A program made the position numbers and the translations under genes. From Acidobacteriota bacterium (lineage in GTDB: Bacteria > Acidobacteriota > Thermoanaerobaculia > Multivoradales > J023), in assembly GCA_029263395.1 (NCBI GenBank), contig JAJCXO010000282.1, forward strand, positions 1 to 64,000: DNA of 64,000 nt, in the 5' to 3' direction. Below the pieces are notes generated by a model that was given only the letters and a program-made list of their open reading frames with translations, did not search any database and was not told the origin of the DNA. Shown piece by piece: positions 16,316-25,323 of this stretch. The first letter of the stretch is position 1. Every line of letters begins with the position of its first letter.

Positions 16316-16354
16316 CTAGATCCCATCCAAGAACGCCGGTTGTCCGGTAGCTAG
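16313..16354. repeat. Short derivative of the CTAG-bounded repeat
   Basis: Begins TAGCTAGATCCCATCCA, identical in style to the terminal repeat of the long copy at 37158, and ends in TAGCTAG. Only about 40 bases long, it has lost the interior. CTAG stands at both ends (16316-16319 and 16351-16354). Its first three bases are the stop codon of the bPH2 gene. Confidence 0.7.
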
Positions 16355-16359
16355 CAAAG

Positions 16360-16965
16360 CTAATCCACGATTCGAAGTTGGTGGGCTTCGAGCATCACAG
16401 CCCGGCCTCCCGACTCCAAACCCTCGAGTTCGAGGCGATAGTCACCTGCCTTGAGCGATCCTGGCGGAAGCGTCAGCTTGATGAAGCCCAGACGATCGGG
16501 TTCGACGTCTTGTTGCCATACAACATCATTGGTCGTTCGAAGGGTCACCCGATAGCCAGCGAACTGTGCGTGCTCGTCACTTCCCGCCAGGTCACCAACT
16601 TCCATTTCGAGAGCCAACCAATCGGACGCCGGAGACTCGACCCCAGGCGACGTATTACTGCGAGTCATTCCTAGTGTAAACGTCGGAATATTGACCTGGG
16701 GCTGCAGCTCATCCAGTACGCCAGACGGACTGAAACGTCCACCGACCACCCACACCGTCGAAAGCGCCGCGAGGGTCCCGCATAAGCCCAAAATCCAAGT
16801 TCGACGAGGGCGCCCAAACCACGCCGCCAATCCCGCCGCCAGTGAGCTACGGACCATCTTCTCAGCAACTCCGTCCCGCAGGGCCTGCCGAAAGTCACGT
16901 GCCAGATCCAAGCTGTCGAGGCATCGGGAACAGTCCACGAAATGATCCTCGAACCGGACGCGCTA
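16360..16965 (-). pseudogene. 5'-truncated zf-HC2 anti-sigma-like protein
   Basis: Remnant of a membrane-anchored anti-sigma-type protein. The frame reads RVRFEDHFVDCSRCLDSL straight after an in-frame TAG near 16965; the FEDHFVDCSRC part is the C-terminal end of a zinc-binding zf-HC2 (anti-sigma) domain, and the residues before it are gone. A GTG at 16938 could start a 192-residue product lacking half the zinc site. A membrane segment (WILGLCGTLAALSTVWVVGG) and a beta-rich outer domain remain intact. No sigma-factor gene is adjacent. It sits head-to-head with a CHAT gene that also lacks its 5' part, so a deletion or inversion probably joined the two. Confidence 0.6.
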
Positions 16966-16997
16966 TTCCGGGCGACCCAGCTGGGCGCCCGGTCGTG

Positions 16998-17753
16998 ATG
17001 GACCACGAGATCGTCAACCTACCCTCCGCCTCGGTGCTCGCGGTGCAACAGCACCAACTGGCGAGCCGGCTGCAAGCTCCCCTCACCCTCGCGATCCTCG
17101 CCGACCCGGTTGTCGGACCGGACGATGATCGCCTACCGGAGTCAACCGAACGCGACGCCGCGGGTCCTGATTTACCTCGACTCCGGCATTCAGGCCACGA
17201 AGCAAGGGCTATCGCTGACCTGGTGCCCGAGACCCAGAGGTCCCTCGCCCTCGGTTTCGCCGCCTCGCTGGAGGCCGCGACCAACCCCGATCTGGCGCGT
17301 TACCGCTACCTTCACTTCGCCACCCATGGCGTCCTCGACGATCGCGATCCCGAGCTCTCCGGTCTAGCCCTCTCCATCTTCAATCCAGAAGGCGCGGCCC
17401 TAGACGGCTTCTTACGCCTGCATGACATCTATCACCTCGAGCTCGAGGCCGAACTGGTTGTGCTCAGTGCCTGCCGAACAGCCCTCGGTAAGACCATTCG
17501 AGGCGAAGGGCTGATCGGCCTGACCCGTGGCTTCATGTACGCCGGGGCTGAACGCGTCCTAGCCAGCCTATGGCAGGTTGACGATCGCGCCACTGCGGAG
17601 CTGATGCGTCGTTTCTATCAGGGCCTGCTGCAGCGCGATCTCACTCCCGCCGCTGCCTTGCGGTCAGCGCAGATCGAGATGCTCGAGGGCGACGCGAGGA
17701 CAGCCTGGCGTCAGCCCTACTTTTGGGCCGCCTTCGTCTTGCAAGGAAATTGA
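16998..17753 (+). pseudogene. CHAT-domain (caspase-like) protein, 5'-truncated
   Basis: C-terminal part of a CHAT protein, a caspase/gingipain-fold peptidase family often fused to TPR repeats. Visible are DHEIVNLPSASVLA, the His motif HFATHG (His at about residue 110 from the ATG at 16998) and the Cys motif VVLSACRTALG (Cys about 159), then GLTRGFMYAGAERVLASLW and WAAFVLQG at the end. The catalytic dyad is present. The first strands of the CHAT domain and any TPR region are missing: upstream of 16998 the frame only runs antisense through the anti-sigma remnant. A shortened product from the ATG is conceivable but would lack part of the fold. The junction lies at a near-palindrome (CCCAGCTGGG, about 16976-16985). 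Confidence 0.65.
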
Positions 17754-17824
17754 AGATCCTCCGGTAGCTGGTGGGATAGTCGCTGCCGCCGTCTCACTGG
17801 AATAGCCAAAGAGAGGGACACACT

Positions 17825-17844
17825 TGCCCGAGCTTGCTCGGGCA
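17825..17844. terminator. Perfect 9-bp hairpin between the CHAT gene and the S41 gene
   Basis: TGCCCGAGC and GCTCGGGCA around a two-base TT, directly before the AGGAGG of the next gene. It lacks a T-run, so it may be a weak terminator for the CHAT gene or an mRNA leader structure of the S41 gene that hides or sets off the ribosome binding site. Confidence 0.5.
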
Positions 17845-17862
17845 TCTATTAGGAGGCGATCT

Positions 17863-20800
17863 ATGAGACTTCGCAATGCGGCGGGAGCAGTCATTCGTCT
17901 GCGAAGAGCCAATCTCGGAGGGGCTGAAATTGGACGGGAGCTCGCAATGGCCAGCGGCGCCTTTGTGGATGTGGTCAACATCCAACGGTTCATTGTGCTG
18001 GAACCAGCGAGCAGCGAGGAAACCTGCGCTCAGGACCCGATCCTGATCCGCGTACTGCTCGAGGTGCTGACGAAAACCCCGACCTCTGGCGAGAATGCAG
18101 ACGGTGGGCCGGGTACGGTGATCGATATCTCGGACGGCAACGGCGTCAGGTTCCTAGACGACCCCGATAACGGCGGCCCGGGTACGGTGATCGACATCTC
18201 GGACGGTGACGTCACCGGCGGGCAAACCCTGACCTATCGCAACCAGACCCGCCACGACATGGTGTTCAACATCGTCGAAGAGCCCGGTTCTGACGACCTC
18301 TTCATACCCGGTGAGCCACGGTCCGCCTATTCCACCGAGGTTGAGATTCGTCAGCAGGACAACGGCCAGCTTGCGCTCTACATCTACCAGGACCTGCAAA
18401 CCGGCGACGGGCCTGGTGACGACAACTGCCCGGGCGACGACCTGGCTGCCGAAAACAAACCGCCTCCCGAGCCCGCGGGGGCTAACACCCCGTCAGGGAC
18501 TGAGGGTCGCTCCAAGCGAACGCCTCAACTCGAAGACCTGCCGTCCCGAGTTGACCACCAACCGCCTCCTATGACTCGGGACATCGCTTACGCCGGTAAA
18601 GACATCCTGCCCGACGGCAAACTCCTCGGCGAAGTCCTCGACAAGATCATCAAAAATTCAGAGCCCGACGCCGATGCTCCGAGCAGCCTTCCAACCGCAA
18701 AAGCGGCACTGTCACGGCGCATCGCCGACCTCGATTGCCGCCTCAAGATTACCCGCCACGCCCGTCTTCTGTTCAAGAATTTCTACGCCAATCGACCTCT
18801 CAAAGAGAGCCTTTACGCAGTGGAGCCGGTCCGACGCCTCACCTTGCTTCAGCACGCACTCAAGCGGCGGCGCCAGCAGCTCGAGAGCCGGCTTCGCCAT
18901 GCCGGATCGAACAAAGAACCCGAGCCGATTGTGCTGCAAGATCCGCGGACCGAGATGCTCGACTTCCATCTCAAGATCCACGAGATCTTCACCTCGGTCC
19001 GCGATCGCCACGTCAGCTATTCACCCTCTGAGCTGTTCGACCCCAGCCCCGACCCGGGAGGCAACTGGAGTGCCTTCCTCGGCTTCCAGGTCGAGGCCTA
19101 CCATGAGCCCGCCAAGGACGACACCCTACGACGCAAATACCTGGTCGCCCATGTTGTCCAACGGCTCAAACGTACTCGCTACCGGCAGCAATCGCACGGC
19201 GTAGTTTTCGAAAAAGGCGTCGAGGTGCTGAGCTGGAACGGCATGCCTATCAGCCGCGCCGTGGAGCTCAATGCTGCCCGCCAGGCAGGCAGCAACTCGG
19301 CGGCCCGCCATGCCCATGGTTTGTCGCTGCTGACCCTACGGCCGCTCGAGGCCTCGTTGCCGCCAGACGAGGAGCACGTCGTCGTGACTTACCGCCGACC
19401 GGACGAGCCGGACGGAGCGGTCGGAACCATCCTGTTCCACTGGCAGCTGATCCGATTCGACCCCCACCTCGGCGGCCGGCAACTGATTTCCAACCAGCCA
19501 GTCGACGAACTCCTGGACGGCTTCGACTACGAGGGCGAGGCTGCCCGCATGATGCGCGGGGTTTTTTTCGGTATTCAGCCCAACACCGCGAGCGCCACCG
19601 AGGCCAAGGCAGTTTCGGTGGTCCGCAAAGACCCACGGGGCACCGAGAATACCCACTGCAAATTCCGCAACTACATGCGGGCCTGGGAGCTCGAGCCCGA
19701 GCCAGACGGCAAGCGCTACGGCTACATCCGACTCTACACGTTCAGCCATACTGGAGTGACTGAAGAAGCCTTTGCGAACGAATTCCGGATGCTGATCGAA
19801 AAGCTGCCGCCGGACGGCCTGATTATCGATGTCCGCGACAACCCCGGCGGCAAAATCCGCACTGGCGAACGCTTGCTGCAATACCTGACTCCGCAGCAAA
19901 TCGAACCCGCGCGCTTCGAGTTCCTCGCCACGCCACCAGTGCTCGAGCTGGTGTGCCGACATCCGTTCTGGAAACATTGGAAAGAATCGATCGATGAGGC
20001 TCAAGAGACTGGCGCTACCCACTCCCGAGGGTTTCCGATCACCCGCGACCTCGACCGCGAAACGGCGGCGTTGGAACTTGAGCAAGAGACCGAGTTCAGG
20101 CGCTACCCTGCGGTCTGTAACCGAGTTGGCCAGCGTTATCACGGCCCGGTGGTGCTGATCACCAACGCTCTGTGTTACAGCACGACTGACATCTTCGCCG
20201 CCGGCTTCCAGGACCACAACATCGGCCGGATCCTCGGCGTCGATGGCACCACCGGCGCTGGTGGCGCCAACGTGATCGACCACCGCCAATTGGTCGCCCT
20301 CGCCAAGCAGCTGAGAGCGGAACATCCCATCCCACCTGATGACGGCAACGTCCATTCCAACGAGCTGGATGAACTGCTGAATGAGGACCTACCCCCAGGC
20401 ATCAGCATGCGAGTCGCAATTCGCCGCTCCTTGCGCGTCGGAGAACGCTCCGGAATGCTGCTCGAGGATCTCGGGGTCAAACCCGACGACCATCACCACC
20501 TGACCCGTAACGACCTTCTCCATCACAACGAGGACTTGCTTGATACTGCCAAGAAACTCCTCGAAGGCATGCCGAGATACAAACTCAACGTCAAAGCAAA
20601 GGACTTTGCTTCAGAGGAAAACGGCGATCAGGCCGAGCTCACGATCAAGGTCGAGAACGTCAGCCGCGTCGATCTCTACCACAACAACACGCCTCTCTAC
20701 TCGCGGTCTGCCAGCAAAACACACGTGCGCCAGCTCAAGGAGAAACGTTCCGTGAGCTGGGAGATCAAGGGGTGGAAGGTAGACCTTCAAGGCACCATCC

Positions 20801-20916
20801 GTCTCGAGGGTTTTGCACCCAAGGACTACCTGGGTGGCAACGGTAGCAAGGACGTGTTGGTAGCAGCACGATGCGAAGATCTTCACAAGCTGGTCAAGAA
20901 GCCAGCAGACCCCTAA
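17863..20916 (+). CDS. S41-family (tail-specific) peptidase, large, with novel N-terminal region
   Basis: A 1017-residue protein; the ATG at 17863 is fixed by AGGAGG six bases upstream. The S41 core lies at about residues 600-840: YGYIRLYTFSH, then GLIIDVRDNPGGK and GPVVLITNALCYSTTDIFAAG, in which Ser773 is the expected nucleophile. The region between NPGG and the Ser motif is longer than in CtpA. The first 250 residues are unlike CtpA: no clear signal peptide, a 12-residue motif GGPGTVIDISDG present twice (about 85 and 107), and an acidic and Pro-rich linker. No PDZ domain is obvious. The C-terminal 120 residues form a beta-rich domain (NGDQAELTIKVENVSRVDLY). Cellular location and substrate are unknown. 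Confidence 0.8.
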   Translation: MRLRNAAGAVIRLRRANLGGAEIGRELAMASGAFVDVVNIQRFIVLEPASSEETCAQDPILIRVLLEVLTKTPTSGENADGGPGTVIDISDGNGVRFLDDPDNGGPGTVIDISDGDVTGGQTLTYRNQTRHDMVFNIVEEPGSDDLFIPGEPRSAYSTEVEIRQQDNGQLALYIYQDLQTGDGPGDDNCPGDDLAAENKPPPEPAGANTPSGTEGRSKRTPQLEDLPSRVDHQPPPMTRDIAYAGKDILPDGKLLGEVLDKIIKNSEPDADAPSSLPTAKAALSRRIADLDCRLKITRHARLLFKNFYANRPLKESLYAVEPVRRLTLLQHALKRRRQQLESRLRHAGSNKEPEPIVLQDPRTEMLDFHLKIHEIFTSVRDRHVSYSPSELFDPSPDPGGNWSAFLGFQVEAYHEPAKDDTLRRKYLVAHVVQRLKRTRYRQQSHGVVFEKGVEVLSWNGMPISRAVELNAARQAGSNSAARHAHGLSLLTLRPLEASLPPDEEHVVVTYRRPDEPDGAVGTILFHWQLIRFDPHLGGRQLISNQPVDELLDGFDYEGEAARMMRGVFFGIQPNTASATEAKAVSVVRKDPRGTENTHCKFRNYMRAWELEPEPDGKRYGYIRLYTFSHTGVTEEAFANEFRMLIEKLPPDGLIIDVRDNPGGKIRTGERLLQYLTPQQIEPARFEFLATPPVLELVCRHPFWKHWKESIDEAQETGATHSRGFPITRDLDRETAALELEQETEFRRYPAVCNRVGQRYHGPVVLITNALCYSTTDIFAAGFQDHNIGRILGVDGTTGAGGANVIDHRQLVALAKQLRAEHPIPPDDGNVHSNELDELLNEDLPPGISMRVAIRRSLRVGERSGMLLEDLGVKPDDHHHLTRNDLLHHNEDLLDTAKKLLEGMPRYKLNVKAKDFASEENGDQAELTIKVENVSRVDLYHNNTPLYSRSASKTHVRQLKEKRSVSWEIKGWKVDLQGTIRLEGFAPKDYLGGNGSKDVLVAARCEDLHKLVKKPADP

Positions 20917-20950
20917 CTGTCGCCAGCCAAGAGATCTGCTTAAAGCACCC

Positions 20951-20979
20951 CCTCCAGGTGGTGTCTCCTCACCTGGAGG
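20951..20979. terminator. Hairpin between convergent genes
   Basis: CCTCCAGGT (20951-20959) pairs with ACCTGGAGG (20971-20979) over an 11-base loop, lying between the stops of the S41 gene and the convergent DUF2156 gene. There is no T-run, so its function as a bidirectional terminator is inferred from position and stem strength. Confidence 0.5.
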
Positions 20980-21019
20980 AGTGCGAGGCATGAAACCTCT
21001 TGCGGTGAGGGATTCGGAG

Positions 21020-22099
21020 TTACCGTTGGCGCAGCCACTCGAGCTCTTTCACCACTGCCCGGCCGAGGGCTTGCCCGACCAACAACACCGGCGACATCTT
21101 GCCGAAGGCCTCGGCGATCGCATAAAGCGTCCACACCCCGAGCCGGCGATCACTGGTGATCGCCCAAATCGGATCCCAGCGCTCCGGTACAAACTTGGCC
21201 TTGAAGGCATCGAGACCGTCGAAGTTGTAGAAGCGTAAACCGTGGGCTCGGACCCACGCCAGCAACCCGCGCAGCCAGAGATGCTGCCGTGGCGGGGTGA
21301 CGCCTGACCGACGGGAGAGTGGGGACAGCCCTAAGGTGACGTAGTCCACACCTTCAGCTGCCAAAGCGCGCCAAGCAGCATCGATCAATAGCTCGGTTGT
21401 GCCATTGGGTGCCTGCTGTCGACGGATGATCTGCTCGATCAACCAACCGCCCCGTGCCGGCACCGGTGACGCAACCAAGAAGCCGACGATCGCCCGGCAT
21501 TGCTCGGCGACGAACACCCGCCGATCGTACAAGCGCCCCAACGTTTCGGGTTCGACCAAAAAATGTAATGGCGGCAGCCCGCGGGTCTCCAACCACTCCT
21601 CTAGACAACGGTGGAGCTCAGGATGTTCGTCAGCACGAGCGGCCGACCACTCTGTGACCACAACCCCCTTGTTGCCCGCCCGATTGAGCTGCGCCCGCAA
21701 CGACGCCTTGGCGTTCAGAATGTCTTGCCAATGAGCCGGATTCCAAACCGGTTGCGCCCCCAGCAGGATACGGTCCAGTGGCCCCCGTTTCTCGAGCTGA
21801 CTCGCCAACTGTCCGTCCGCCGCAAAATAGCAAGTCCGCAAGCCACGGGCCCGAGTTGCGGCCTCGAATTCTTCGACGACCTCACCGAGTCGATCCCGGG
21901 AACAGATGGGTGCCCCCGCCACCACGCGGTACCCGGCAGCGGTGACAAAACCCACCACCGCATCTCCGCGCTGCGAGAACCATCGCATGAATCCCGGGTT
22001 GAGAATCTGGTAAGACGTCGCATTCCAACCATGGCTCATCACCAAGTCGCGCACCGCGTCCAGAGTCTCCGAAGTAGCGGGCGACGGCTTGGTGGTCAT
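21020..22099 (-). CDS. DUF2156 (MprF C-terminal-type) acyltransferase
   Basis: A 359-residue soluble protein with the double GNAT-like fold of DUF2156, the domain that in MprF transfers an aminoacyl group to phosphatidylglycerol. Recognisable features are the N-terminal SHGWNATSYQILNPGFMRWF, FVTAAGYRVVAGAPIC, the middle segment NRAGNKGVVV, and near the end LRFYNFDGLDAFKAKFVPERWDPIW, which is the family signature. There is no attached membrane flippase domain. It is divergent from a lipid-kinase gene 45 bases away, so membrane-lipid modification is a reasonable inference, but the donor and acceptor are unknown. Confidence 0.85.
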   Translation of the reverse strand: MTTKPSPATSETLDAVRDLVMSHGWNATSYQILNPGFMRWFSQRGDAVVGFVTAAGYRVVAGAPICSRDRLGEVVEEFEAATRARGLRTCYFAADGQLASQLEKRGPLDRILLGAQPVWNPAHWQDILNAKASLRAQLNRAGNKGVVVTEWSAARADEHPELHRCLEEWLETRGLPPLHFLVEPETLGRLYDRRVFVAEQCRAIVGFLVASPVPARGGWLIEQIIRRQQAPNGTTELLIDAAWRALAAEGVDYVTLGLSPLSRRSGVTPPRQHLWLRGLLAWVRAHGLRFYNFDGLDAFKAKFVPERWDPIWAITSDRRLGVWTLYAIAEAFGKMSPVLLVGQALGRAVVKELEWLRQR

Positions 22100-22143
22100 G
22101 GCAACAAACTTCTGGCAGCGAATACAGGTTAGGATTTCGCGTT

Positions 22144-23070
22144 ATGGACTCGCACACTCACTCGACCCAACCCTTCGTAGCGATTGTCAATCCGGCGGCG
22201 GGTGGCGGACGTTGCGGGCGTCGGGCTCCGGCCGCGCTGGCGCAGTTACGTAGGGCCGGTATCGAGGTCGAGGCGAGGGAGACGCAAGCCAACGGCGACG
22301 CCGTGCGCATCGTCCGCGAGGCCTACGACGAAGGCTATCGGAATTTCATCGCCGCAGGCGGCGACGGTACTTGCTTTGAGGTCTTGAATGGACTTGCACC
22401 GCATGGTCTCGAAGGGGGCGAACGGCGTGCCAGCCTGGCGGTCCTACCGCTTGGTACCGGTAATTCTTTTTTGCGTGAGTTCACAACCGACGGAACAGAC
22501 CAAGCGATTCAAGCGCTGATCGAAGGCCGTCGACGCCGATGTGATGTCTTGCTCCTGACCCATCGCGACGGCCAGGCCTACTTCGTCAATCTCTTCGGCT
22601 TCGGCTTTGCGGCAGATGTCACCATCAACACCGTCCGCAGACGGTACAAGCGATACGGCGCGCTCGGCTACGTCCTCGGTGTGCTGCACACAGTTGCCCG
22701 ACTGCGCCATCCCATCCTGCCGACCCGCATCGAGGGTGGCGAGTTCGACGCTCGTCCCCTGACGTTTTTATGTGTGTGCAATAGCCGCTATACCGCCGGC
22801 GCCATGTTGATGGCACCTGCTGCGAGCGTCCACGACGGGCTGGCAGACCTGGTTCGAGTCGAGGCTCTCGGACGTTTCGACATCATTCGAACCTTCCCCA
22901 AGATCTATCGCGGTACCCATTTCGAACATCCCGCCGTCTCGACTCACAGCAGTCCTCGGATCGAGTTCGAAACCACCGAGGAGGTCGAAGTCATGGTCGA
23001 TGGTGAGATCCTGAAGATCGTCCCACAGTCGATCGAGGCGCTGCCCAGCGCGTTGGACGTCTGTATTTAG
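22144..23070 (+). CDS. Diacylglycerol/lipid kinase (DagK/YegS family)
   Basis: ATP-dependent lipid kinase of the DAGK catalytic family, 308 residues. The hallmark motifs are VAIVNPAAGGGR at residues 12-23, AAGGDGTCFEVLNGL (the GGDGT nucleotide loop) and LPLGTGNSFLREF. The C-terminal beta-sandwich ends with VEVMVDGEILK. Substrates of bacterial relatives include diacylglycerol, ceramide and other lipids; this one cannot be assigned. It shares a 45-base divergent promoter region with the DUF2156 gene, so the two are probably co-regulated. Confidence 0.92.
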   Translation: MDSHTHSTQPFVAIVNPAAGGGRCGRRAPAALAQLRRAGIEVEARETQANGDAVRIVREAYDEGYRNFIAAGGDGTCFEVLNGLAPHGLEGGERRASLAVLPLGTGNSFLREFTTDGTDQAIQALIEGRRRRCDVLLLTHRDGQAYFVNLFGFGFAADVTINTVRRRYKRYGALGYVLGVLHTVARLRHPILPTRIEGGEFDARPLTFLCVCNSRYTAGAMLMAPAASVHDGLADLVRVEALGRFDIIRTFPKIYRGTHFEHPAVSTHSSPRIEFETTEEVEVMVDGEILKIVPQSIEALPSALDVCI

Positions 23071-23076
23071 CCCGCA

Positions 23077-23096
23077 CGAGGGGTTGAAACCCCTCG
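23077..23096 (+). terminator. Hairpin terminator after the lipid kinase gene
   Basis: Perfect 9-bp stem CGAGGGGTT / AACCCCTCG with a two-base loop, starting six bases after the stop codon. A second small stem (GGGAT/GTCCC type) follows. No T-run is present, so termination is inferred. Confidence 0.5.
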
Positions 23097-23131
23097 CTCA
23101 GGGATGAAGTCCCTAACGGGACTCGGAGAAA

Positions 23132-23370
23132 CTAGGGCAGGAAACAGCCAAATCCTGTCCAGTTTTGCCGTTTGTGGCTCAGGGAGGAAGGTCTGGTGGA
23201 GCGAGCAAGCAGCGAGCGTGTTTGAGCTTCGCATCTGCTCGCATCTCGTATCCGTTGGCATCAAGAGGGCTGAGGCATGTCGCAAGAAATCCGGCGAGTT
23301 TCCGGAGCTGCGGCGCAGCCCACGAGACCGACCGAACTCTCGACGCGCATTCTTGGACGGGACGAGCTAG
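23132..23370 (-). mobile_element. CTAG-bounded MITE-like element, copy A
   Basis: Non-coding, 3' of both flanking genes. Read on the minus strand it begins CTAGCTCGTCCCGTCCAAGAA and continues through GAGAGTTCGGTCGG, GGCTGCGCCGCAGCTCCGG, CCAACGGATACGAGATG and CTCGCTGCTTGCTCGCTCCA to AAAACTGGACAGGATTTGG. The same succession occurs at 37158-37381 and 58251-58471. CTAG is present at both ends (23132-23135 and 23367-23370). The TAG at its edge is the stop codon of the acyl-CoA synthetase gene. It has no ORF of its own. Confidence 0.75.
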
Positions 23371-25175
23371 CCTTTGTACATCGCCTCGATCAGCTGCGAC
23401 CAATTCTCCTCGATCCGCTTCCGACGCAGTTTCAACGTCGGCGTCAGCTCTTCATGATCGACGCTGAAACTGCGCGGCACAACCCGGAACTTGCGAATCG
23501 ACTCGACCCGGGCCAATGTGGCGTTGACCTGGTCGATTCCGCGTTGCAATGCTTCGCGAACCGGTTCACTGTCATGGAAAGGTGCCTCGAGTCCGTGCTC
23601 GGCAGCAAACCGGGCCGCGGCGTCTTCCTGCAAAGTCAGCAAGGCGGTGAGAAACTTCCGAGCGTCTCCGATGACCACCGCTTCATCGACCAGATCGACC
23701 CGTTTGAGCGCGGCTTCGATTCCGGTGGGAGCAATGTTCTTGCCACCCGAGGTGATGATCAACTCTTTCTTGCGCCCGGTGATGGTGAGAAATCCCTCGG
23801 CGTCGACTTGACCAAGATCACCGGTGTGAAACCACTCGCCTGCCAGCACCTCGGCGGTTGCCGCGGGATTCTTGAAGTAACCCTGGAAAACGTTGGGGCC
23901 ACGCAGGAGCACCTCACCGTCGTCCGCAATCTTGACCTCGACCTCCGGCAGAGCCGGGCCTACCGTGCCGAGCCGGGTCAAGCCGGCATGGTTCCAGGTG
24001 GCCGGACCACAGGTTTCGGACAGTCCGTAAACCTCGTAGATCACAACCCCCAAAGCGGCAAAAAACTCCAACACATCGTGGCGAATTGGCGCCGCCCCAG
24101 TTGAACAAAGCTGGACACGCCCCAATCCCAGCCGCGATCGTACCTTCGACAGCACCAGCTTCTGCGCCAGACGGTATCGCACCTTCAACCAGCCCGAAAC
24201 TGACTCGGCCCGCAACTGACGCGACGCCGTCTGCCGACCAATCTCGAGTGCCCACCGGGCCAGCGTTCGGCGTAACGCTGGGGCGCTCTCCAGCTTGTCC
24301 AACACAGACGCATGGATACGTTCCCAGACCCGCGGCACACCGAAGAAGATGGTCGGCTGTACTTCTCCTAGATTGGCCCCCAACTGTTCCAGCGACTCAG
24401 CATAATAAACGGCGTAGCCGGAATAAACTGCCATGTGGATCGAAATCATCTGCTCGGCGATATGGGCCATCGGCAGGTAGGAAAGCGTCAAATCTTGCGC
24501 CCCGAGACCGTGCAAATCATCACAAATCCGAGCGGTCTCGACGAGATTCGCGTGCGACAGCATCACTCCCTTGGGGGTGCCGGTGGTCCCCGAGGTGTAA
24601 ATCAGCACCGCCAAGTGTTCACCCTCGATCGCCGCCATCCGCTCCTCGAGCACCGAATTGGTGAGGGCATTGCCGGTGTCGGCGGTATCACCTCCCAACA
24701 TCATGAAGTCCTGCCAAGCAGAGACTCCGTTCGCTGTTGGATGGTCTTCCTCGCCAGGGACACCGGTCGCGTCCATCACAATCACATGCTCGAGCGCCGG
24801 CAGCTCAGCGCGAACACTACACACTTTCTCCCATTGCTCACGGTTCTCGACGATCACCACCCTGGTTTCGGCATGGCGAGCGATGTAGGCCACCTGATTG
24901 GGAGCACAGGTCTGGTAAATACCCACCGGCACCGCACCAGCTGCCATCGCGCCGAGGCAGGAAATTGCCCACTCCGGCCGGTTGAAACCCAGGATACCGA
25001 CCGTCTCACCGGGCATCAGCCCTAGCGAAACCAAGGCACGGGCCGCTTGGCGCACCTGTGCGTCGAAGTCTGCCCAAGAGGTTGTCACCCACTGATCGCC
25101 AGCCTTAGCTGCATACGCGATCGCTTGCGGCCGGGTCTCCACGTGACCTCGGAGACGCGACAGGATAGTGATCAT
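23367..25175 (-). CDS. Long-chain acyl-CoA synthetase (AMP-forming)
   Basis: Activates fatty acids to acyl-CoA via an acyl-adenylate. The 602-residue protein has the AMP-binding signature LIYTSGTTGTPKGVMLSHAN (about residues 190-209), the YEVYGLSETCGP motif A5 region, GEVLLRGPNVFQGYFKNP, the hinge WFHTGDLGQVDAEGFLTITGR and the C-terminal lysine region SGGKNIAPTGIE, all as in FadD15/ACSL-type enzymes. GGGAGG lies six bases before the ATG at 25175. There is no signal peptide, so it is cytosolic or membrane-peripheral. Its TAG stop merges with repeat copy A. Confidence 0.95.
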   Translation of the reverse strand: MITILSRLRGHVETRPQAIAYAAKAGDQWVTTSWADFDAQVRQAARALVSLGLMPGETVGILGFNRPEWAISCLGAMAAGAVPVGIYQTCAPNQVAYIARHAETRVVIVENREQWEKVCSVRAELPALEHVIVMDATGVPGEEDHPTANGVSAWQDFMMLGGDTADTGNALTNSVLEERMAAIEGEHLAVLIYTSGTTGTPKGVMLSHANLVETARICDDLHGLGAQDLTLSYLPMAHIAEQMISIHMAVYSGYAVYYAESLEQLGANLGEVQPTIFFGVPRVWERIHASVLDKLESAPALRRTLARWALEIGRQTASRQLRAESVSGWLKVRYRLAQKLVLSKVRSRLGLGRVQLCSTGAAPIRHDVLEFFAALGVVIYEVYGLSETCGPATWNHAGLTRLGTVGPALPEVEVKIADDGEVLLRGPNVFQGYFKNPAATAEVLAGEWFHTGDLGQVDAEGFLTITGRKKELIITSGGKNIAPTGIEAALKRVDLVDEAVVIGDARKFLTALLTLQEDAAARFAAEHGLEAPFHDSEPVREALQRGIDQVNATLARVESIRKFRVVPRSFSVDHEELTPTLKLRRKRIEENWSQLIEAMYKG

Positions 25176-25323
25176 GACAGCCTCCCGTGACAGACCGACA
25201 GCACGGACAACCCTAATCCCTGCTGGGGCGGACCGCCTACAGACTTGAACCCATGGAGACCTGGCATCGCTTCTGCACAGCCCCTTCTATAAGATGTTCG
25301 CTTTGACGACAGGAGGATACAAC

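Noticed and set aside
23132-23370. Small ORFs inside the CTAG-bounded repeat (for example about 88 codons at 23104)
   Set aside because: The frames are not kept between the three long copies, so the element is non-coding.
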